64,000 bases of DNA from Triplophysa rosa (GCF_024868665.1 NW_026634434.1:5001-69000), one strand, 5' to 3'. Shown: positions 34,132 through 47,716, counted from the stretch's first letter. Made by a program: numbers and translations. Notes: generated by a model from the sequence alone, not told the origin.

Positions 34132-34839
34132 AGTGTAATTTAGAATAAAACAGAGGAATCAGACATCCATCCAAATTTCACAATTATTAATGATAAAAGT
34201 TAAGTGTAAGCTAAATGAGAAGTCAAGATATTATTAAATTGGAGTCAGATGAAATAGAGGTAATTAAATGAAATATGCTTTCATTCAAATATTGTTTCAC
34301 TAAACAAAGAAAGACAAAAACATGTGCTGAATGCTTCGCCACGCCTCTGGATACCATCATTGGACCAGCGGGTGGTGCCTTACAATCACTACTATACTGG
34401 GACAATAAGACACAATAGAATAGTTCAGAACTTTTGCTAGTTATTGCACAGACCACAACTGGTCAACACTGTGCCGGTCCTAGACGTCTGGGGGCCCTAT
34501 GCAAACCTTCGTGAGGGGCCCTTGTCATAATAGTTCAAACTACAGTAGATGAGCATAACTGTAAACTGTAAGATATAACATGATAAATCAATTAACACAC
34601 TTAAACAAATTAAAACTGAAAGACAAACAAACTTAAACTGACAGTGAGAACAATTAAGCATAAATTAAATTGACGTTTTGATTCACATGTAAATAATCCT
34701 TTACCCTAAGTAACATGGCTCTGGAACGATCTAGCTTTTTACTAATCAAATGAGTGATTAACAAAAATAAAACACGATAAATATAGTTTACTCAGAAAGC
34801 TAAGCATTCGAAAACAAATCATAAACATTATTCTCTAAA
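34132..34839. other. AT-rich stretch without recognised genes
   Basis: No gene is seen. GTCTGGGGGCCCTATGCAAA (about 34487) resembles a repeat seen in other fish sequence, but no ends are evident. Confidence 0.3.
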
Positions 34840-36090
34840 TGTGACCCTGGATCACAAAACCAGTCTTAAGTAGCACGGGAACATTTTTAGTAAAAGACAA
34901 AAATACATTGTGTTGGTCAAAATTATCGATTTTTCTTTTATGCCCAAAATCATTAGGATATTAAGTAAAGATCATGTTCCATGAAGATATTTTGTAAATT
35001 TCCTACCTTAAATATATAAAAACTTTATTTTTGTGAGTGGATGGTCTGCCACAGTGCCCCTGATTAACAACTTCAAAGGCAATTTTCTCAAAATTTTGAT
35101 TTTTTTGCGCTCTCAGATTCCAGAGTTTTAAACGGTGGTATCTCAGCCAGATATTTATGGGAGGCAAATCTTGCCAAATTTAAATAAATAAATTAAACGA
35201 TGAAAATGAAAACCAGATTAGCAATTTCATTATACACAACTGCATGCACAATATGTGCCAAAATGAAAATAAAATGGAATTATTTTATTTTCATTTTCAT
35301 TTTTACACTGACAATGCGTTGTCCCTGTCAAATTGAAAAAGAAAATACAATTGGTGATTTGACATTTCATTTTCACTAAAATCTCGAGGCAAGACTGCCA
35401 ATTTGAAAATGAAAAGGCAAATGTGAAAAATAAATTGTAAAAACATTTTTTACCAAGGTTTTATTAATGTTCACGCAATAATACTGACACAATTCAAATT
35501 AAAATGTAAACTTTGATTTTCATTTTATTTTATTTTATTTTATTTTCTCTTCTCTTTTATTTCATTTTCGTTTTCGTTTTATTTTTCTTGTTCACGGTCA
35601 TGCAAATTACATGTTAATTAGTGGGTGTGGACGAGCGTCTGCATTACTGGGAACGCCCACAAAAACGTCATATCCGTTTATTCGAACGAACGTGTGTAGA
35701 CCTTGCCAGGCGCTTGGCCTTAGCGCTTTGTAATGATGACGATGGCTGTGCCTGGTGCAATACCCAAAATTGTTGTGTGGTGTACTGCATCTCTGATAAG
35801 TTAACAGAGAACAAACTAAAGCATTGGAGAGCCCGTATCTCTAGCGTGCCCTGAAAAATGCCAGAGCGCGATTGTCTCCACTTGTGTATAATGAAATTGC
35901 TAATCTGGTTTTCATTTTCATCGTTTAATTTATTTATTTAAATTTGGCAGGATTTGCCTCCCATAGATATTGTCCTGTTCTAACAACTCATATATCTATA
36001 GAAAGTTTATTTATTCAGCTTTCAGATTGTGTAAAAATCTCAATTTCTAAAAATTGCCCCATAAGACTGGTTTTGTTGTCCAGGGTCACA
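34840..36090. mobile_element. MITE with TGTGACCCTGGA ends, carrying a nested MITE
   Basis: The left terminus TGTGACCCTGGATCACAAAA is inverted at the right terminus (GTTTTGTTGTCCAGGGTCACA, 36070-36090). The internal sequence is partly palindromic, as in a widespread fish MITE. A second element (35156-35965) has inserted near its centre. Confidence 0.75.
35156..35965. mobile_element. Nested MITE with about 80-bp inverted repeats
   Basis: The two arms (from 35156 and back from 35965) share TATGGGAGGCAAATC and AACGATGAAAATGAAAACCA with few mismatches. GATATT flanks both sides. The core (35590-35870) is GC-richer and includes a 77-residue ORF (35621-35854) with no known match; it is probably not a gene. 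Confidence 0.7.
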
Positions 36091-36194
36091 AATGTGATGA
36101 CACAAAAATTACATATTATCATGAGCAAAAGAAAAACCGTGGTGTGCATTATAGCTGAGACTCACATGAACATTGTAGAGCTGGTTTTGTGACC

Positions 36195-36540
36195 AAGGCC
36201 CAATCCCAATTCTATTTTCTACCCCTTTTTTTTGCAAACGTTAAAAGAAAACATCACCGTAAATACAAACACAAGATTGAATGTAACATACATAAAATGA
36301 AAAATTGTCATAAAAATCCACATTAATGGCAAAAATTACTTACATTTGGGTCTGCTTGCTCGAGTGAGCAGCCATGTTGGAAATTTCTCTTAGCCCTTCA
36401 TTTGAAGTGAGGTCTCGAAAAATCTTTGTTTGAATGGCTATCTGGCCCTTCCCCTTAACCCTACCCCTCCAACCAAAAGAGAATTGAGACACGTGTTGAG
36501 GAAAGTGTAGGGGAAAGGGGTAGAATTGGGATAGGCCTAA
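36195..36540. mobile_element. MITE with AGGCC(C/T)ATCCCAATTCTA ends
   Basis: AGGCCCAATCCCAATTCTAT at the left is inverted at the right (TAGAATTGGGATAGGCCT, about 36521-36538). It is about 345 bp with no ORF of note. Confidence 0.6.
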
Positions 36541-36635
36541 GTCATTCCCTGTAAATGCTATTGAAGTTAGAATATTATTGTGTATGTAACTTTGGAGACG
36601 GTCCCTAAATTCACCACTATTGAACGTCCAGTCAA

Positions 36636-37500
36636 ACCAACTGTTTCCTTTCGAAAGAAGTCTCTCAACATTGCGTTGAGCGCGATGGGGAATCCCCTTC
36701 TCCAAACCTATACTGAAGCCTTATTGCGCAACGCCAGTAGAAATGAAAATGGAACTTGCCAATGTCGGTCAATACGGCATTTAGGGGCGTGGCCACCGCC
36801 CCTATATAGTACACCATCTGGACAGCATACCCTCAGAATCTTTCTCCTTCACTTATCTTCGCGTGCTGTTGAGGATACACCCAGGAGAAGAGGAAGAACT
36901 AGGATCCTTCTACTCGTGCCTTCCAGCATGTCCGTGTGTGCCTTATGTTCCGGGCCCATCGACCCACAGGACACTGCATGCTCTGCCTGGACCTGGCCCA
37001 TGTGTAGGCGGCTCTCTCCGATTCTAACTGCCTGCACTGCGAGGACCTTCTGGTGCGGGTGCTGAAGGCTCGAAGAGTCTTTTTGTTAGGCAGCATCCTG
37101 CCACCACCAGCGAGCCGCTGTCGGCACTTCCGCCCCTCCCCAAGGGGAGATGAAGTGCCAGACCGCCATCAGCGCTCTCGGGTCTCCGAATCTTCTTCGC
37201 CAATTACAGTCCGGTTTGGCGCATCGGGGAAGAGCTCATGTCGCTGGCAGCTTCCGACAGGGACCTGTCAGAGTCCGAGAGGGAGCGAGCAAAGTGGGAT
37301 GCCCCCCTGCACATAGATCTCGTCCGTGTCCTGACCAAGGCTGTGCAAGACATCGACCTCGAGTGGGACTCCCCCGAGGAGCCGGCAAGGAGTAAGCTGG
37401 CCACGTGGTTTCTGCAGCCGCCACGGCGCCCAAAAGAAATGCACCCCCTATTTCCTGATGTTCACGAGGAGGTCGTGACAGGCTTCAGGATCGGCCATCT
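36636..37500 (+). mobile_element. Fragment of a second DIRS-like family (5' end and gag)
   Basis: 36636-36830 has the layout of a DIRS left end: an ACATTGCGTTGAGCGCGATG block, then a TATATAG promoter-like site. A gag-like reading begins at 36928 (MSVCALCSGPIDPQDTA) with Cys/His spacing like DIRS Gag, and continues in shifted frames (RDLSESERERAKWDAPLHID, DLEWDSPEEPARSKLATWFL) to about 37490. No RT or recombinase follows, so this is a truncated copy. Confidence 0.5.
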
Positions 37501-38900
37501 TTGCCTTGGTGGGTGGGGCAGAAGCCCGCGGCTATGCACGGCAGACCTCCGTGGCAGGGCTCAAACCCAGAGTTCGTTGTTACTTATGTGCGCTGCTGTA
37601 TCTCTTGTGTCCCAGCCTCATATCAGACTTCAAGAGACAGCGCTGAGCGGTGTGTGACCTGAGGGTGGTGCTGGTTTGGTGCTGTTCAGTTTGTATATGC
37701 GCAGCCTCACTACCTAGTGTTCTTTGACTCCAGCTCCCGGCACGGCGGTGTCCTGTTGTATGGTTGATACACATTGGGTTTTAAGTGCTCCTGTATACGC
37801 AGCGCTAAGCACCCTGTATCGAGCAACGGATCTGTATAGCTTTAAGCTCCCCCGCATGTTTGGCAACTGGTAGAGCCGTGTTATTATGAGTTCACAACGC
37901 CCCGGTCACTCTGTGCTGTTCCCTGTCATACTTTGTTTGAATGGCCGGTAGATTTGCCTACTACTACAAAAGTGATTGACTACCGTGCACTACGCACTGT
38001 TATGCAAACCAGTTTTGTCGCGGTTGCAGTTGGCGGAAAGCACCGGTGCTGGGAGTGGACATTCACGAGAGTCAGACGTGGCTCCGCCGTCCAGAGTTAC
38101 AGCTTCGCCATGTTTTCTCGCCCCAAGTCGAATGATAGTCACCATCCTGTCCCGGACCTTGCCCATCATTGCGCGCTTATTATATGCCTCCTATCACTAC
38201 TGAATAGATCCTCGCTTGTTGAGTTCTATCATATGTGTGGCATGTCCAGATAGCCTCTTATATCAGGTGCTTTTGGTGGTTCACAGATCGCCATGCGGGT
38301 TATTGTACCCCAACTGAGCCATATATTTGTTTTAATCCAGACAACCCCCGTCGTAAACATTTTCTGTGATTCATGTGGCCATTCTGAATGTGAATTGATT
38401 CAGAGAGCGAATGTATTCGCATCCCTGTTATTTTGACACGTGGCTGGATTTTGCGGCAGTGTTGCTATACAGTTGGTACCGCATGTTTGCCATTGCTCTG
38501 TGTACTGCTTGTAGGACAGCTAGATACAGAGCTGGCCGCAGCAGTCCCTGCTCTATAGCGCTGAGGCTGAGCGCAGCTGGCTTGCTATGCTTCAACCGTT
38601 TCCCACATACAAGCTTACCTCTTTGTATAAGGTGTCTACATTGTAAGAGCGGTCGCGTTGTGTTACTACTGCTCATTAGATTAGAACTACTTGCCACTGA
38701 CGTGGAGCCTCTTTCTTCCTGGGCATAAATTGCACGTTACATACACATTTCTTGTATTTCTCCACAAAGGGAAAAATTCTGCTTATATTTCCAGTTTGCG
38801 AAAGCAACATTTGAACTTGTTGCTCTTGCCATTGCTCTCTGACTCCTAGGCATTGGTGTACTGTGTGCGTTTGTGTGTGAAAACCCGCCCGCTGCCTCTG
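37501..38900. other. Unassigned stretch
   Basis: Moderate GC, with only short frames in all directions. No conserved protein, RNA gene or repeat structure was recognised. It may be the remainder of the DIRS-like fragment or an unknown repeat. Confidence 0.3.
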
Positions 38901-40503
38901 GTTGGCAAAAGGTGAAAATTTACTTTACCTAAGCCAATCATCATCAGTTATGCGGTTATCTCCCACCCCACACACACCAATCAAAATAAGTTATGTGTCC
39001 CACCCCCAACACACACAGCAGAGAAAAAAACTTTGAAGGTCCTTTGGATGAGAGAGCCTACTCGGATGGAAACTGCTTCAGTGAGATCAATTATAGTAAC
39101 ACTGCATTTTATTGTTAGTAAAGGTAATGGTGTTGTATAGGGGAAACCGTAATTCGTTTGATTACTGGTCATCTGAAAAAACTAACGCCGTTAGTAATCT
39201 CATTTTTGACAGTGGTGGCTTTTCGAGGGTCTTTTTAAAAATAATAATTATTATATAATATATTTGCATTTATTCGCAGAAAATGAAAACCGCAAACAGG
39301 TCAAAATAACAGAAAATATGCTCTGTATTTGTAAGACCTCAAATACGGCAAATAAAACAATTCTGTTACACTTTAGAATAGGGACCAATTCTCACTATTA
39401 AAGTCCCAGTGTAACATCATGTTGACATAATTTCAACTAAATAATGCAGAGAGTGCAAGAACGATCGAATGTCCCCGCCCTCTTTTGAAATAACCAAAAG
39501 CGTTTCGTTCATGGTACAATCAGTCTGCCAAAGCTGCATTTCATTGATAGCATGAAGATTAGGAAGATCAGTGAAACCAGTGATGTGTCATTTGAAGCTT
39601 GTTGTTTCTTCTCCTTTACTCATCACTACTGCGATGTCTGATCTCTTCCATAGAGCCTTAACATTCAAGATATTGTATAGACTTTAAACGGGTCAGATAC
39701 GCTTGCTTTACACTTGTTTTTCGTAGCAGATTTTATATGATCAGCTCTGTGCTATCGTATCTATTAGTGCAGCCATGATTTATTCTTTGAGACTATTGTA
39801 AACTATCCTCTAATTATTTAGAGGAACTATGTGATTAAAGGTTTTCAGGCTGTTACAAACCTTATATATTACATACTGCCTATCATATGTTCCATCAACT
39901 TCAGAAGGCAATACTTAAAGAAACTGAATGCCTGATTTGCTGAGAAATTGGATTGATTAGCTCTTCCCTTTATTGTTCTCTAATTGAAAGGTTCATATTC
40001 ATAATGAACACACTTTGTGGTTATTAATAATAGTGTGCTGGTAATATGTGTACAATAAACATTTTGTTTGGTGCTAGAAAGCTAGATAATACATAGGCCC
40101 TAATAAAAACTTAACTTGAAGTTGCCACCTCCACACCACCCAAAAGTGTAATAAAATGTGGTTCAACAAACACGTACAGCATTTTTTTTTACTTTTGATT
40201 TTAACTTTTCTATTTTCCCTGCAACGTGCTAAATACATTGCACAATTACAGGAGATAAGTCCTATCTACACATATAAAAAGTATTACACGTTGCACAAAA
40301 AACTTTGCATATTGTTCCCCTTTACCTACATATATGTACTGTAGAGGTACATTATTGTTACAATGTAATGTATGTATATTTTTTGTGGGGGGGGCTGGTA
40401 TCTTATTTTTCTCTCTGGCGGTAGACCTCTTAATTTTTTCAGTTTTCAATTGTTCTGATTTTACTACTTGAAACATTTCTCCCAAATTCCAAATGAAAAT
40501 CAG
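38901..40503. other. AT-rich stretch without recognised genes
   Basis: No convincing coding region. AAAAACTAACGCCGTTAGTA (39176-39195) hints at a small hAT-like repeat, but no ends were found. Confidence 0.3.
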
Positions 40504-40749
40504 TTCCCTTTCTGTCTGTCTCTCGACGTTGTGTCAAACCGACAGATGGGGTTCATCCCTGAGAACCAATCGCTTCCGACTTCTTAGAAAAGGCCAATGA
40601 AAATTGGCGAATGAAATTTGCATGCCAGACTCCGCACCCGGATATCCGGGTATAAAAGGGAGACGGCGTGCCTCATTCATTCACCTTTTGTTCTTCGGAG
40701 CCTTCGCTCATGATCTACAGACTTCGCTACAAGACTGCCGGCTCTACGA

Positions 40750-41840
40750 CGTGGTGCAGCAGACTGTCCCTTCCTGCAGCGACTTCCCCTGGGCGTTTCG
40801 GCGGTTCCTGAAGTGTTCGAGTTTTTTCTCTAAAAGAGCAAATTTCTCCAGCGTGGCATGTCCGGCTGTTCTCGTGGGTGCAACACACTCATCGAGGAGG
40901 GGGATGGACACGATGTCTACTTCCAGTACGCTGGGGCAGATGTTGTGGATACGTCCTGCCCGCACTGCGGGCGGTTGACGATTCAGACGTTGCATCACGG
41001 ATGGCTGTGTTCCCACGGGACTCAGCCACCACCTCATCTGCTTCACGTTCCGTGACGGCAGGACTACGGCCCTGCCGCCTGCTACGGCGAGCAGCGAGGG
41101 TGATATGAGGATTATTGTGAGCGCTAATCCGTCAACCACTGGCTCGCGGACCGTTCGCACCTCGTCTTGCTCGTCTGACCGTTCCCCATGAGACGGTCTG
41201 CCGTCTTATTCCTCAATCACGTATCGGACACGGTACGTGATGATGAGATGTCTGTTGCAGCATCGGAGGGTGACTTACTGGCATCAGACTCCGACGATTC
41301 CTTGAAGCTCCCTCCCTCGGGGGGGTCGAGATCAGGAAGAAGCGGACGTCGAAATGTCAGCCATGCTTTCCCGGGCCGCCGGCATTGGGTTGCGGTGCAC
41401 CGCACTGCCTCTCCCAACGCTCGCGGCTGGATACACGGTACATCGGGCTTGAGAGCGGCTCCAAGCCGCACTCGCCCCAGTGCCGTGTTCCCCCGGAAGT
41501 GCATGCGGAACCTAGTACAACCTGGAACGCCCCCTTCGGCGCGTACACGTCAACTAGTTCCATCACCCTTTCTTCCCTCGATGGTGGGGCAGCTAGAGGA
41601 TACGTCGATGTCCCCCAGGGGCTCGACCTAGACTCCCGTCCAAAGCATGTAGGCTTTTCGGCATCTGAGGTGTCGAGAGCTTACTCTGCTGCGGGCCAAG
41701 CTGTCCCCTCTCTCCACGCTATGGACTTCCGGCAGGCCAATGTGCCGAGAGAGCTCCACGAGGGTAAGATCGACCCAGCGCTTATGCAGGAACACCTCGG
41801 CTTCACCGACCTCGCTCTCGGACGACCAAGGTGATCGCGC
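40750..41840 (+). pseudogene. DIRS copy B gag-like ORF remnant
   Basis: Segments CNTLIEEGDGHDVYFQYAGA and DVVDTSCPHCGRLTIQTLHH are followed by shifted pieces (KHVGFSASEVSRAYSAAGQA, ELHEGKIDPALMQEHLGFTD) collinear with copy A. Many frameshifts. Confidence 0.6.
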
Positions 41841-41903
41841 GGGCCCTGGGTGAGTCGATGTCCACACTTGTGGTCTAGGAGAGACACCTCTGGCTGATCC
41901 TTG

Positions 41904-43923
41904 TGTAACACTTCACCCAATTTGACACAGACAAAAGAAATGTCTGAGTACGGACCAGACGAATCAGAAGGATAAATTCGTCTGCAGAGAATAAAGATGT
42001 CACAACAACAATGAACCACTCACACAATGTATAAAGTTCAACTGAATGTATTGTTTTCAATCAGGACGTTAGATCTTGATGAATGAAAGACAGAAAAATA
42101 AAGATTTTTTTTTACAATAGGCAACTCTTAACCAAAAAAACAAAACAATTGAAATTCTGCCCAAAGACCAAGCAGAATTGTTCTGATGTTCTCAACAATT
42201 TTCCTTTTTTTTTTCCTCACAGGTTTCAAGACTCAATTGTACTCAAAGTACTCAAAAGGTAAGTATAATCACCCTTCTTCAACAATGTTTATGTAAGTTA
42301 AGTAAATTAACCTTTAATTCTGTTCCCTTCTAGACTTCACTTGTTTCTCTCTGTTCAAAAAACTGTAATACTATAATTTCACCTTGTTCAATTCAAGGAA
42401 AAAATCCCTCAAATAAATCAATTCAAGGTTTAAATCCCTTATTTAATACTTTAAATTTGTTGAATGGATTTCTCCTTCCTGTTTCAATGTTTGCAAAACA
42501 AAAGGAAAAAATTACATTTGGTCACTGAATAATTTGAAGAAAAAAAATAAACAAATAAACCCAAATAGATTCACATATGAATCCTTTCACAAATTTTAAA
42601 CCTCAGTTTCCAAAATAAATTGATGCAAAATGAATAATTCAGTCTCTCAAATCCTTTTTCACAGCTGTGTGAAAATAGCTGAAATCACTGAAAGACGATT
42701 GAATTGGTCGTTACTCAGTCTCTCCTCTGAGATCGAATCCTTCCAAAGAACAATGAACCAAATGTATAGTGCTGTTAGTTCAATTTCCTACCGTCCAAAT
42801 CGGAAATGAAGATATCAGTTTAACGAAATCCCGACTCTATTAGGTCCGTGTGGCTCGCCAGTCCCTACTCCCTCCACGAACATGGGAGTTAGAACGAAAT
42901 CCAGGGATCCAAGAACTCCACTCCAGTAAGCATCGGTCTCAACGAAGCATCGATTCAGCAGTTCACAGCGTGCACTCGATCGGGCAACGACGATATCAAT
43001 AACAGGAAAAGAACAAACAAAAATAAAAGAAGAAGGGGGGAAAAAAACCTGACCTTGAATACAAGGTCACAAAAATCATCATTAATATTCTTTCCATATC
43101 ATACATACATCATGTCTATTACCACCGTTTAACACAGCATCAAAATGGCGATTACATTTTCCATACGAACGTGCAACCACATACATTTGCCACGTTATTT
43201 TACATCACACATTATCGATTTATTAAACTGAAAATACAGCTCTCTCATTTATATTTCACTTGTATGAGCATTTAATGAACTCTTCACCCAAACTAATACA
43301 TGAAATGAAAGTTTTAACTCACCAAGACCAGATGAACTTAAACAATTTTATCTCCTTTAAGTCTGAAAACTCAGTTTCAACTTGATCTTTTGCTTATCCG
43401 TCTTGTAGAAATTGAATTAAGATTATATGTCTCTTTTTCCTTAACGAAATATCTCGTATGTTAACACGTTAAGCGTTAACAAGGCCTTATTATCAGCTGC
43501 GTCACACGACATAAATCGATTAAACAGTCTCTTTCTCACATCAAACTTGGCTTCTTTTTCTTGCTACACTGTCTCTAGACACATATAACTTTAATTTTAC
43601 TCAAATATCACTGTTTGACTTCTTAAATTCTCAAATATCTCCAGAGAGACCTAAATCGCGTATGCACTCTTCCGCTCCGCCGATCAGAGAGAGACGTGAA
43701 CACCAACCTCGTGCTAGATCCGGAAAAACGAGAGAAGAAAAAAAAAGCGCTATGCACCATCCTAAATCCGCATTGGTCAGTTTTCCCAACCACAAAATAT
43801 GTTATTGGCTGTTTAAATGCCCACGAAAATAATATAAAATACATAAAATATAAAATAAAGAAAAATAACTTCATATTAATTTCATTTAATCATCTTTTAC
43901 TACTGCTGGTAACCTGGGTTACA
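41904..43923 (-). repeat. Gypsy 3' LTR, about 2.0 kb
   Basis: It starts TGTAACACTTCACCC and ends GGTTACA (plus strand). Its last 320 bp match 47710-48029. It is unusually long for a Gypsy LTR. No ORF inside looks real. Confidence 0.75.
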
Positions 43924-44510
43924 CCCTCACCCTTTGATCTTATGCACGTCCTCGGGCATGCATATGGCTGTGCTGTCAGCACTGACAAGGGGTCACCTGG
44001 TACCATGACACATTTACTCCAGAATACATCTGTGTTTTTTTCAGACTGAGCAAAAGCAGTACTTAGTCCATGCAATAAGGACTGAACCAACGAAATTAAA
44101 GGATTGCCTAAATGAGGATAGTGAAATTTATTTGGGGGTTTGACCTGCCTTGCAGAACGTCTAAGACCCTCACACTGTGGGCTTTCTTCCTCTGGCATTT
44201 CCCCAATCGAACGATCTTCTTCAAGGACCATATTATGTTCATGATCATCTCCCTCATTCTGAACTAGGTTCGGCACTACACCCTCCAATGACTGAAAAGA
44301 CTCATTTACCAACTCACAGTTACTACAATTCTCCTCAGACACTATTACAGCGTCATCCGCTCTACATTTTCCAGGATCATCTTCCACATTGGCAGATTCC
44401 ACCCCATCACTCCCAGGTAAGCTCACATTCACTTCAGACACTTGTTCATTTACCTCACTAACCTTAAGCAGTTTTTCTTTCAGGGAATCAATAGTTGCCT
44501 GGCTGGTACC
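43924..44510 (-). pseudogene. Gypsy pol C-terminal tail
   Basis: It encodes the acidic tail after integrase, including LRRSARQVKPPNKFHYPHLG. It follows directly after the broken RNase H, so everything between is lost. The last residues read into the LTR. Confidence 0.6.
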
Positions 44511-44512
44511 CG

Positions 44513-45562
44513 CTACTTCAACCGCTGAAGTTTCGCTGAAGTTAGGACGTACGTCAAGGGATTACTGTCGGTCACGACCGTAAATTCACTCCCATACAAG
44601 TAATCGCTAAACTTAACTGTCACCGCCCACTTCAGTGCTAAAAATTCCAACTTATGAGCTGGATACTTAGCCTCGCTACGGGTCAAACCACGACTGGCAT
44701 ATGCAATGACCCTAAGCTGCCCCCCATGCTCCTGATACAAGGCAGCACCTAGCCCGGTGGTGCATGCATCAGTATGTAACAAGTAGGGCAGCTTTGGGTC
44801 AGCATAACCCAGAACTGGAGCGGTAGTCAGTTTGTCAACAATAGTCTCAAATGCTCGTTGACATTCAGCGGTCCACCTATCCCCTATCGGCTCCTTTGGG
44901 TTAAAGTAGGACTTATTAATCACCTTACATTTACTCTTCCTCCTAACAGGAGGGTACCCAATTGTGAGGTCATTTAAAGGTCTAACAATCTTTGAGAAGT
45001 CCTGTACAAATCGCCGATAATACCCAGCGAACCCAAGAAAGGACTTCAACTCTCTAAGATTCTGCGGCCTTGGCCAGGCTTTCACGGCCTCTATTTTACT
45101 CGGATCAGTACTCACACCATACTCAGACACGACGTGACCCAGATAACGCACGGACGTCTGAAAGAAATTACACTTCTCGGGAGAAAGTTTTAAAATATAC
45201 TCTCTCAACCGATTCAGGACCTGCAGCAGATGGTGCTCGTGCTCCTCAAGGGTTTCGGAGAACACAATCAGGTCGTCGATGAAGACCAGAACCTCACTCC
45301 GGTTCAGGCTCCCCATACAACGCTCCATGAGCCGCTGAAACGTGCTTGGGGCGTTTGTTACCCCCTGCAGCATCCTATTAAAATCCCAAAACCCAAGAGG
45401 GCACACAAACGCCGTCTTTGCCTTGTCCTGTTCTTCCATTTCGATTTGGTAATATCCCGATTTCAGGTCGAGAACGGAGAAACATTTGGAGCCTGTAAGT
45501 ACTGAAAATGCCTCCTCAAGGTTTGGAAGCGCATAGGCATCCTTAATGGTCTGCACGTTCAA
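44513..45562 (-). pseudogene. Gypsy reverse transcriptase and partial RNase H
   Basis: A 349-residue frame with RT motifs FSVLDLKSGYYQIEM, NAPSTFQRLME and VFIDDLIVFS (FIDD active site), the connection LRELKSFLGFAGYYRRF, and RNase H LHTDACTTGLGAALYQE ending at VVTDSNPLTYVL. It stops inside RNase H. The N-terminal part of pol (45543-45986) is in another frame after a homopolymer near 45598, so a 1-base frameshift separates them. Confidence 0.85.
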
Positions 45563-46847
45563 CTTCCTGAAATCGATACACAGCCGAACAGTTATCTTTT
45601 TTTCTCACCACAACGATGGGAGAAGCGAAAGGAGATTCAGACTCTCTAATCACACCGGCGTCCAACAACTCCTGCAAGTGTTTCCTGACTGCACTAACGT
45701 CTTGAGGATGAATTGGTCTGGGTCTATGTTTGAAGGGAGTCTCATCGCTGAGCTTAATACGATGTTTCACCTTGTCTGTATGGCCAAAGTCCATATCATG
45801 CCAGGCAAAGACATCAGGCATCGAGTTTAGTAGGGTGGATATGCGACTCTTCCACTCTGTCGACAAAGGCGAGGCGCCAAAATCAATGTTCATCTGCGGC
45901 TTTGTCGATTCCACCAGGACTTGCGACATGTCACCCTTCTGAGGGACTTCCATAACCTGTTGGACAGAGTACATCCCAGCTAGCACTGTTTAATGAGAGA
46001 TTACAATGTCAGCATGTGTTTCATTCTTTAACAGCACAGGCACATGAAATAACCGTTTGTTGGACAGAGTGTGCAGACCATTGGTGACAACTAGACCACC
46101 TGGTAAGTTGGACAGTTCAGAACACCCAATGAGAGCTACATTCTCTGGAAAGCGGCTAGTCAGGTAAACAACTCGATCAACCACTGCTGTACCACCTGCA
46201 GGCACCGTTTCAGCACTGTCACTCCCCAGGGTCACACGTCCCAGGGTCTCTACACACCTTTGCTTGTGCCTGGCACTCAGAATCTTGAGCACAGCACGAT
46301 ATCCACTGAGAGTTGGGTTAGGCTCAACTTCATCACCCTCAACATGAATGTCATACAGAGTGTCAAGGGAGTTTGTTCCAATTAATATTTGCTGCACGCC
46401 TACCAGATCAGGAACCACCAAAGCCAAGGTGTCAATTTCGGCTTCTACACCCCAAAATCCCTTAGGGAAGGTTAAGGTTAGCTCCACATACCCTAAATAA
46501 GGAACAGACTTGCCGTTGGCCCCTTCTACTTCTAACAGAGCATTTAATGGCTTCACTTGATGGTCTGCCAGATGGGCATTGCGGAAAGATGAAGGAATTG
46601 TGGTCACTTGAGACCCCGTATCCAACAAACAATTCACCTTCATCCCCTTAATGCACACCTGAGCAGTACATCTTGTTCCAATTAAACCTTTTGGCAACCT
46701 CCCTTTCATAGTACCTTTTGAATAGCAGTCAGAAATTTTCGGGTCTTGTTCAGGGCACTGAAACTCGGCCCCGTTCTCTGCATGCCCTACTGCAGAGACG
46801 GCTTGGAGTTTCCCTGCTGCGATTTCACTTGGTTCTGCAAGTCCCAC
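45563..46847 (-). pseudogene. Gypsy protease and RT N-terminus
   Basis: It contains the aspartic protease motif CLLDTGSQVTTIPSSF and later IGTNSLDTLYDI, then the linker to RT (AWHDMDFGHTDKVKHRIKLS, RESESPFASPIVVVRKKDN). An in-frame TAA at about 45987-45989 interrupts it. It overlaps the end of gag by about 60 bp in a different frame. Confidence 0.8.
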
Positions 46848-47716
46848 TGGGCTTGCTTCTCCCTCAACAAACTACATTTTCTGGCCACTTTGAAGGGGTC
46901 CGGATCATTTTCACAGTGGACAACAATGTGTCCCTCCTCGCCACAGCGAAAACAATACCCGGGACGAGGTCGAGATGTGCCCACCAAATTCATAGGAGAC
47001 TGCCTGAATTCCTTTGACTCAACCTGTCTAAACCGCGAATTTTCAAAATTTCCACGAGACAAAATCGCTTTCTGCACTTCCATAGAGACCATTTGAGCTT
47101 TTAACTCAGCTACCTGTCTCTTCAACTCTGCAAGTTCAGATGCATTTGAGTGTGGCAGTTTCTTAGGCACGACTGACTCCATAGCCTGTGTTTGTGCTCT
47201 CAACTCATTCACTTCTGCTTTTAAGGCCGAAAATTCCTCAGCTTCCTTGCGATCAGCCTGCTCCCTCTTAGAAACAAAAATTTTCAGAGGAGCCAACTGT
47301 GTGTGAATGCCTGCCATTGAATTTTCTGAAGGATTCACCTCAGCAGCCGCTCCACCCCCTACCCCAGCAACAAGAGTGGACAGCTGATGTGCAGTAGCTT
47401 TTGGCTTAACAGAGTGGGAACTCAATTTGTTCATTCCCAAATGGCTACGCATACGCTCTTATTTGGAAGCCTGCTTATCTTCCTCAGCCCTAACAGACAC
47501 TACTAACTCAGCAAACGAAGGTGGGTTGGTCTTTCTTTCTTCAAGGTGCAAATTTGCAAGCAATCGATTATCCCAACACCCTCGACAAAATTGCTTTAGC
47601 AAGCTACGATCACGCTCGACTTCGGAAATGCCTCCCCTTTGCACTGTCGCACTCAGCATGACTTGCAGCCGATGCAAGTAGCTTGAGGGTTTCTCCCCCT
47701 GGTTTTGCAATATCAC
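46787..47716 (-). pseudogene. Gypsy gag, PNMA-like, N-terminus missing
   Basis: 47716-47459 encodes a capsid-like segment (GEKPSSYLHRLQVMLSATVQ, SLLKQFCRGCWDNRLLANLH) resembling PNMA/ZCCHC12-type Gag domains. After one in-frame stop (47459-47461) the same frame continues with a coiled coil (EEFSALKAEVNELRAQTQAM) and one CCHC knuckle (CFRCGEEGHIVVHC). Known background: vertebrate PNMA genes come from Ty3/Gypsy Gag. Confidence 0.7.

Noticed and set aside
36580..36830. Gene start at 36580
   Set aside because: This part is the DIRS-like terminal region; the gag-like reading starts at 36928.
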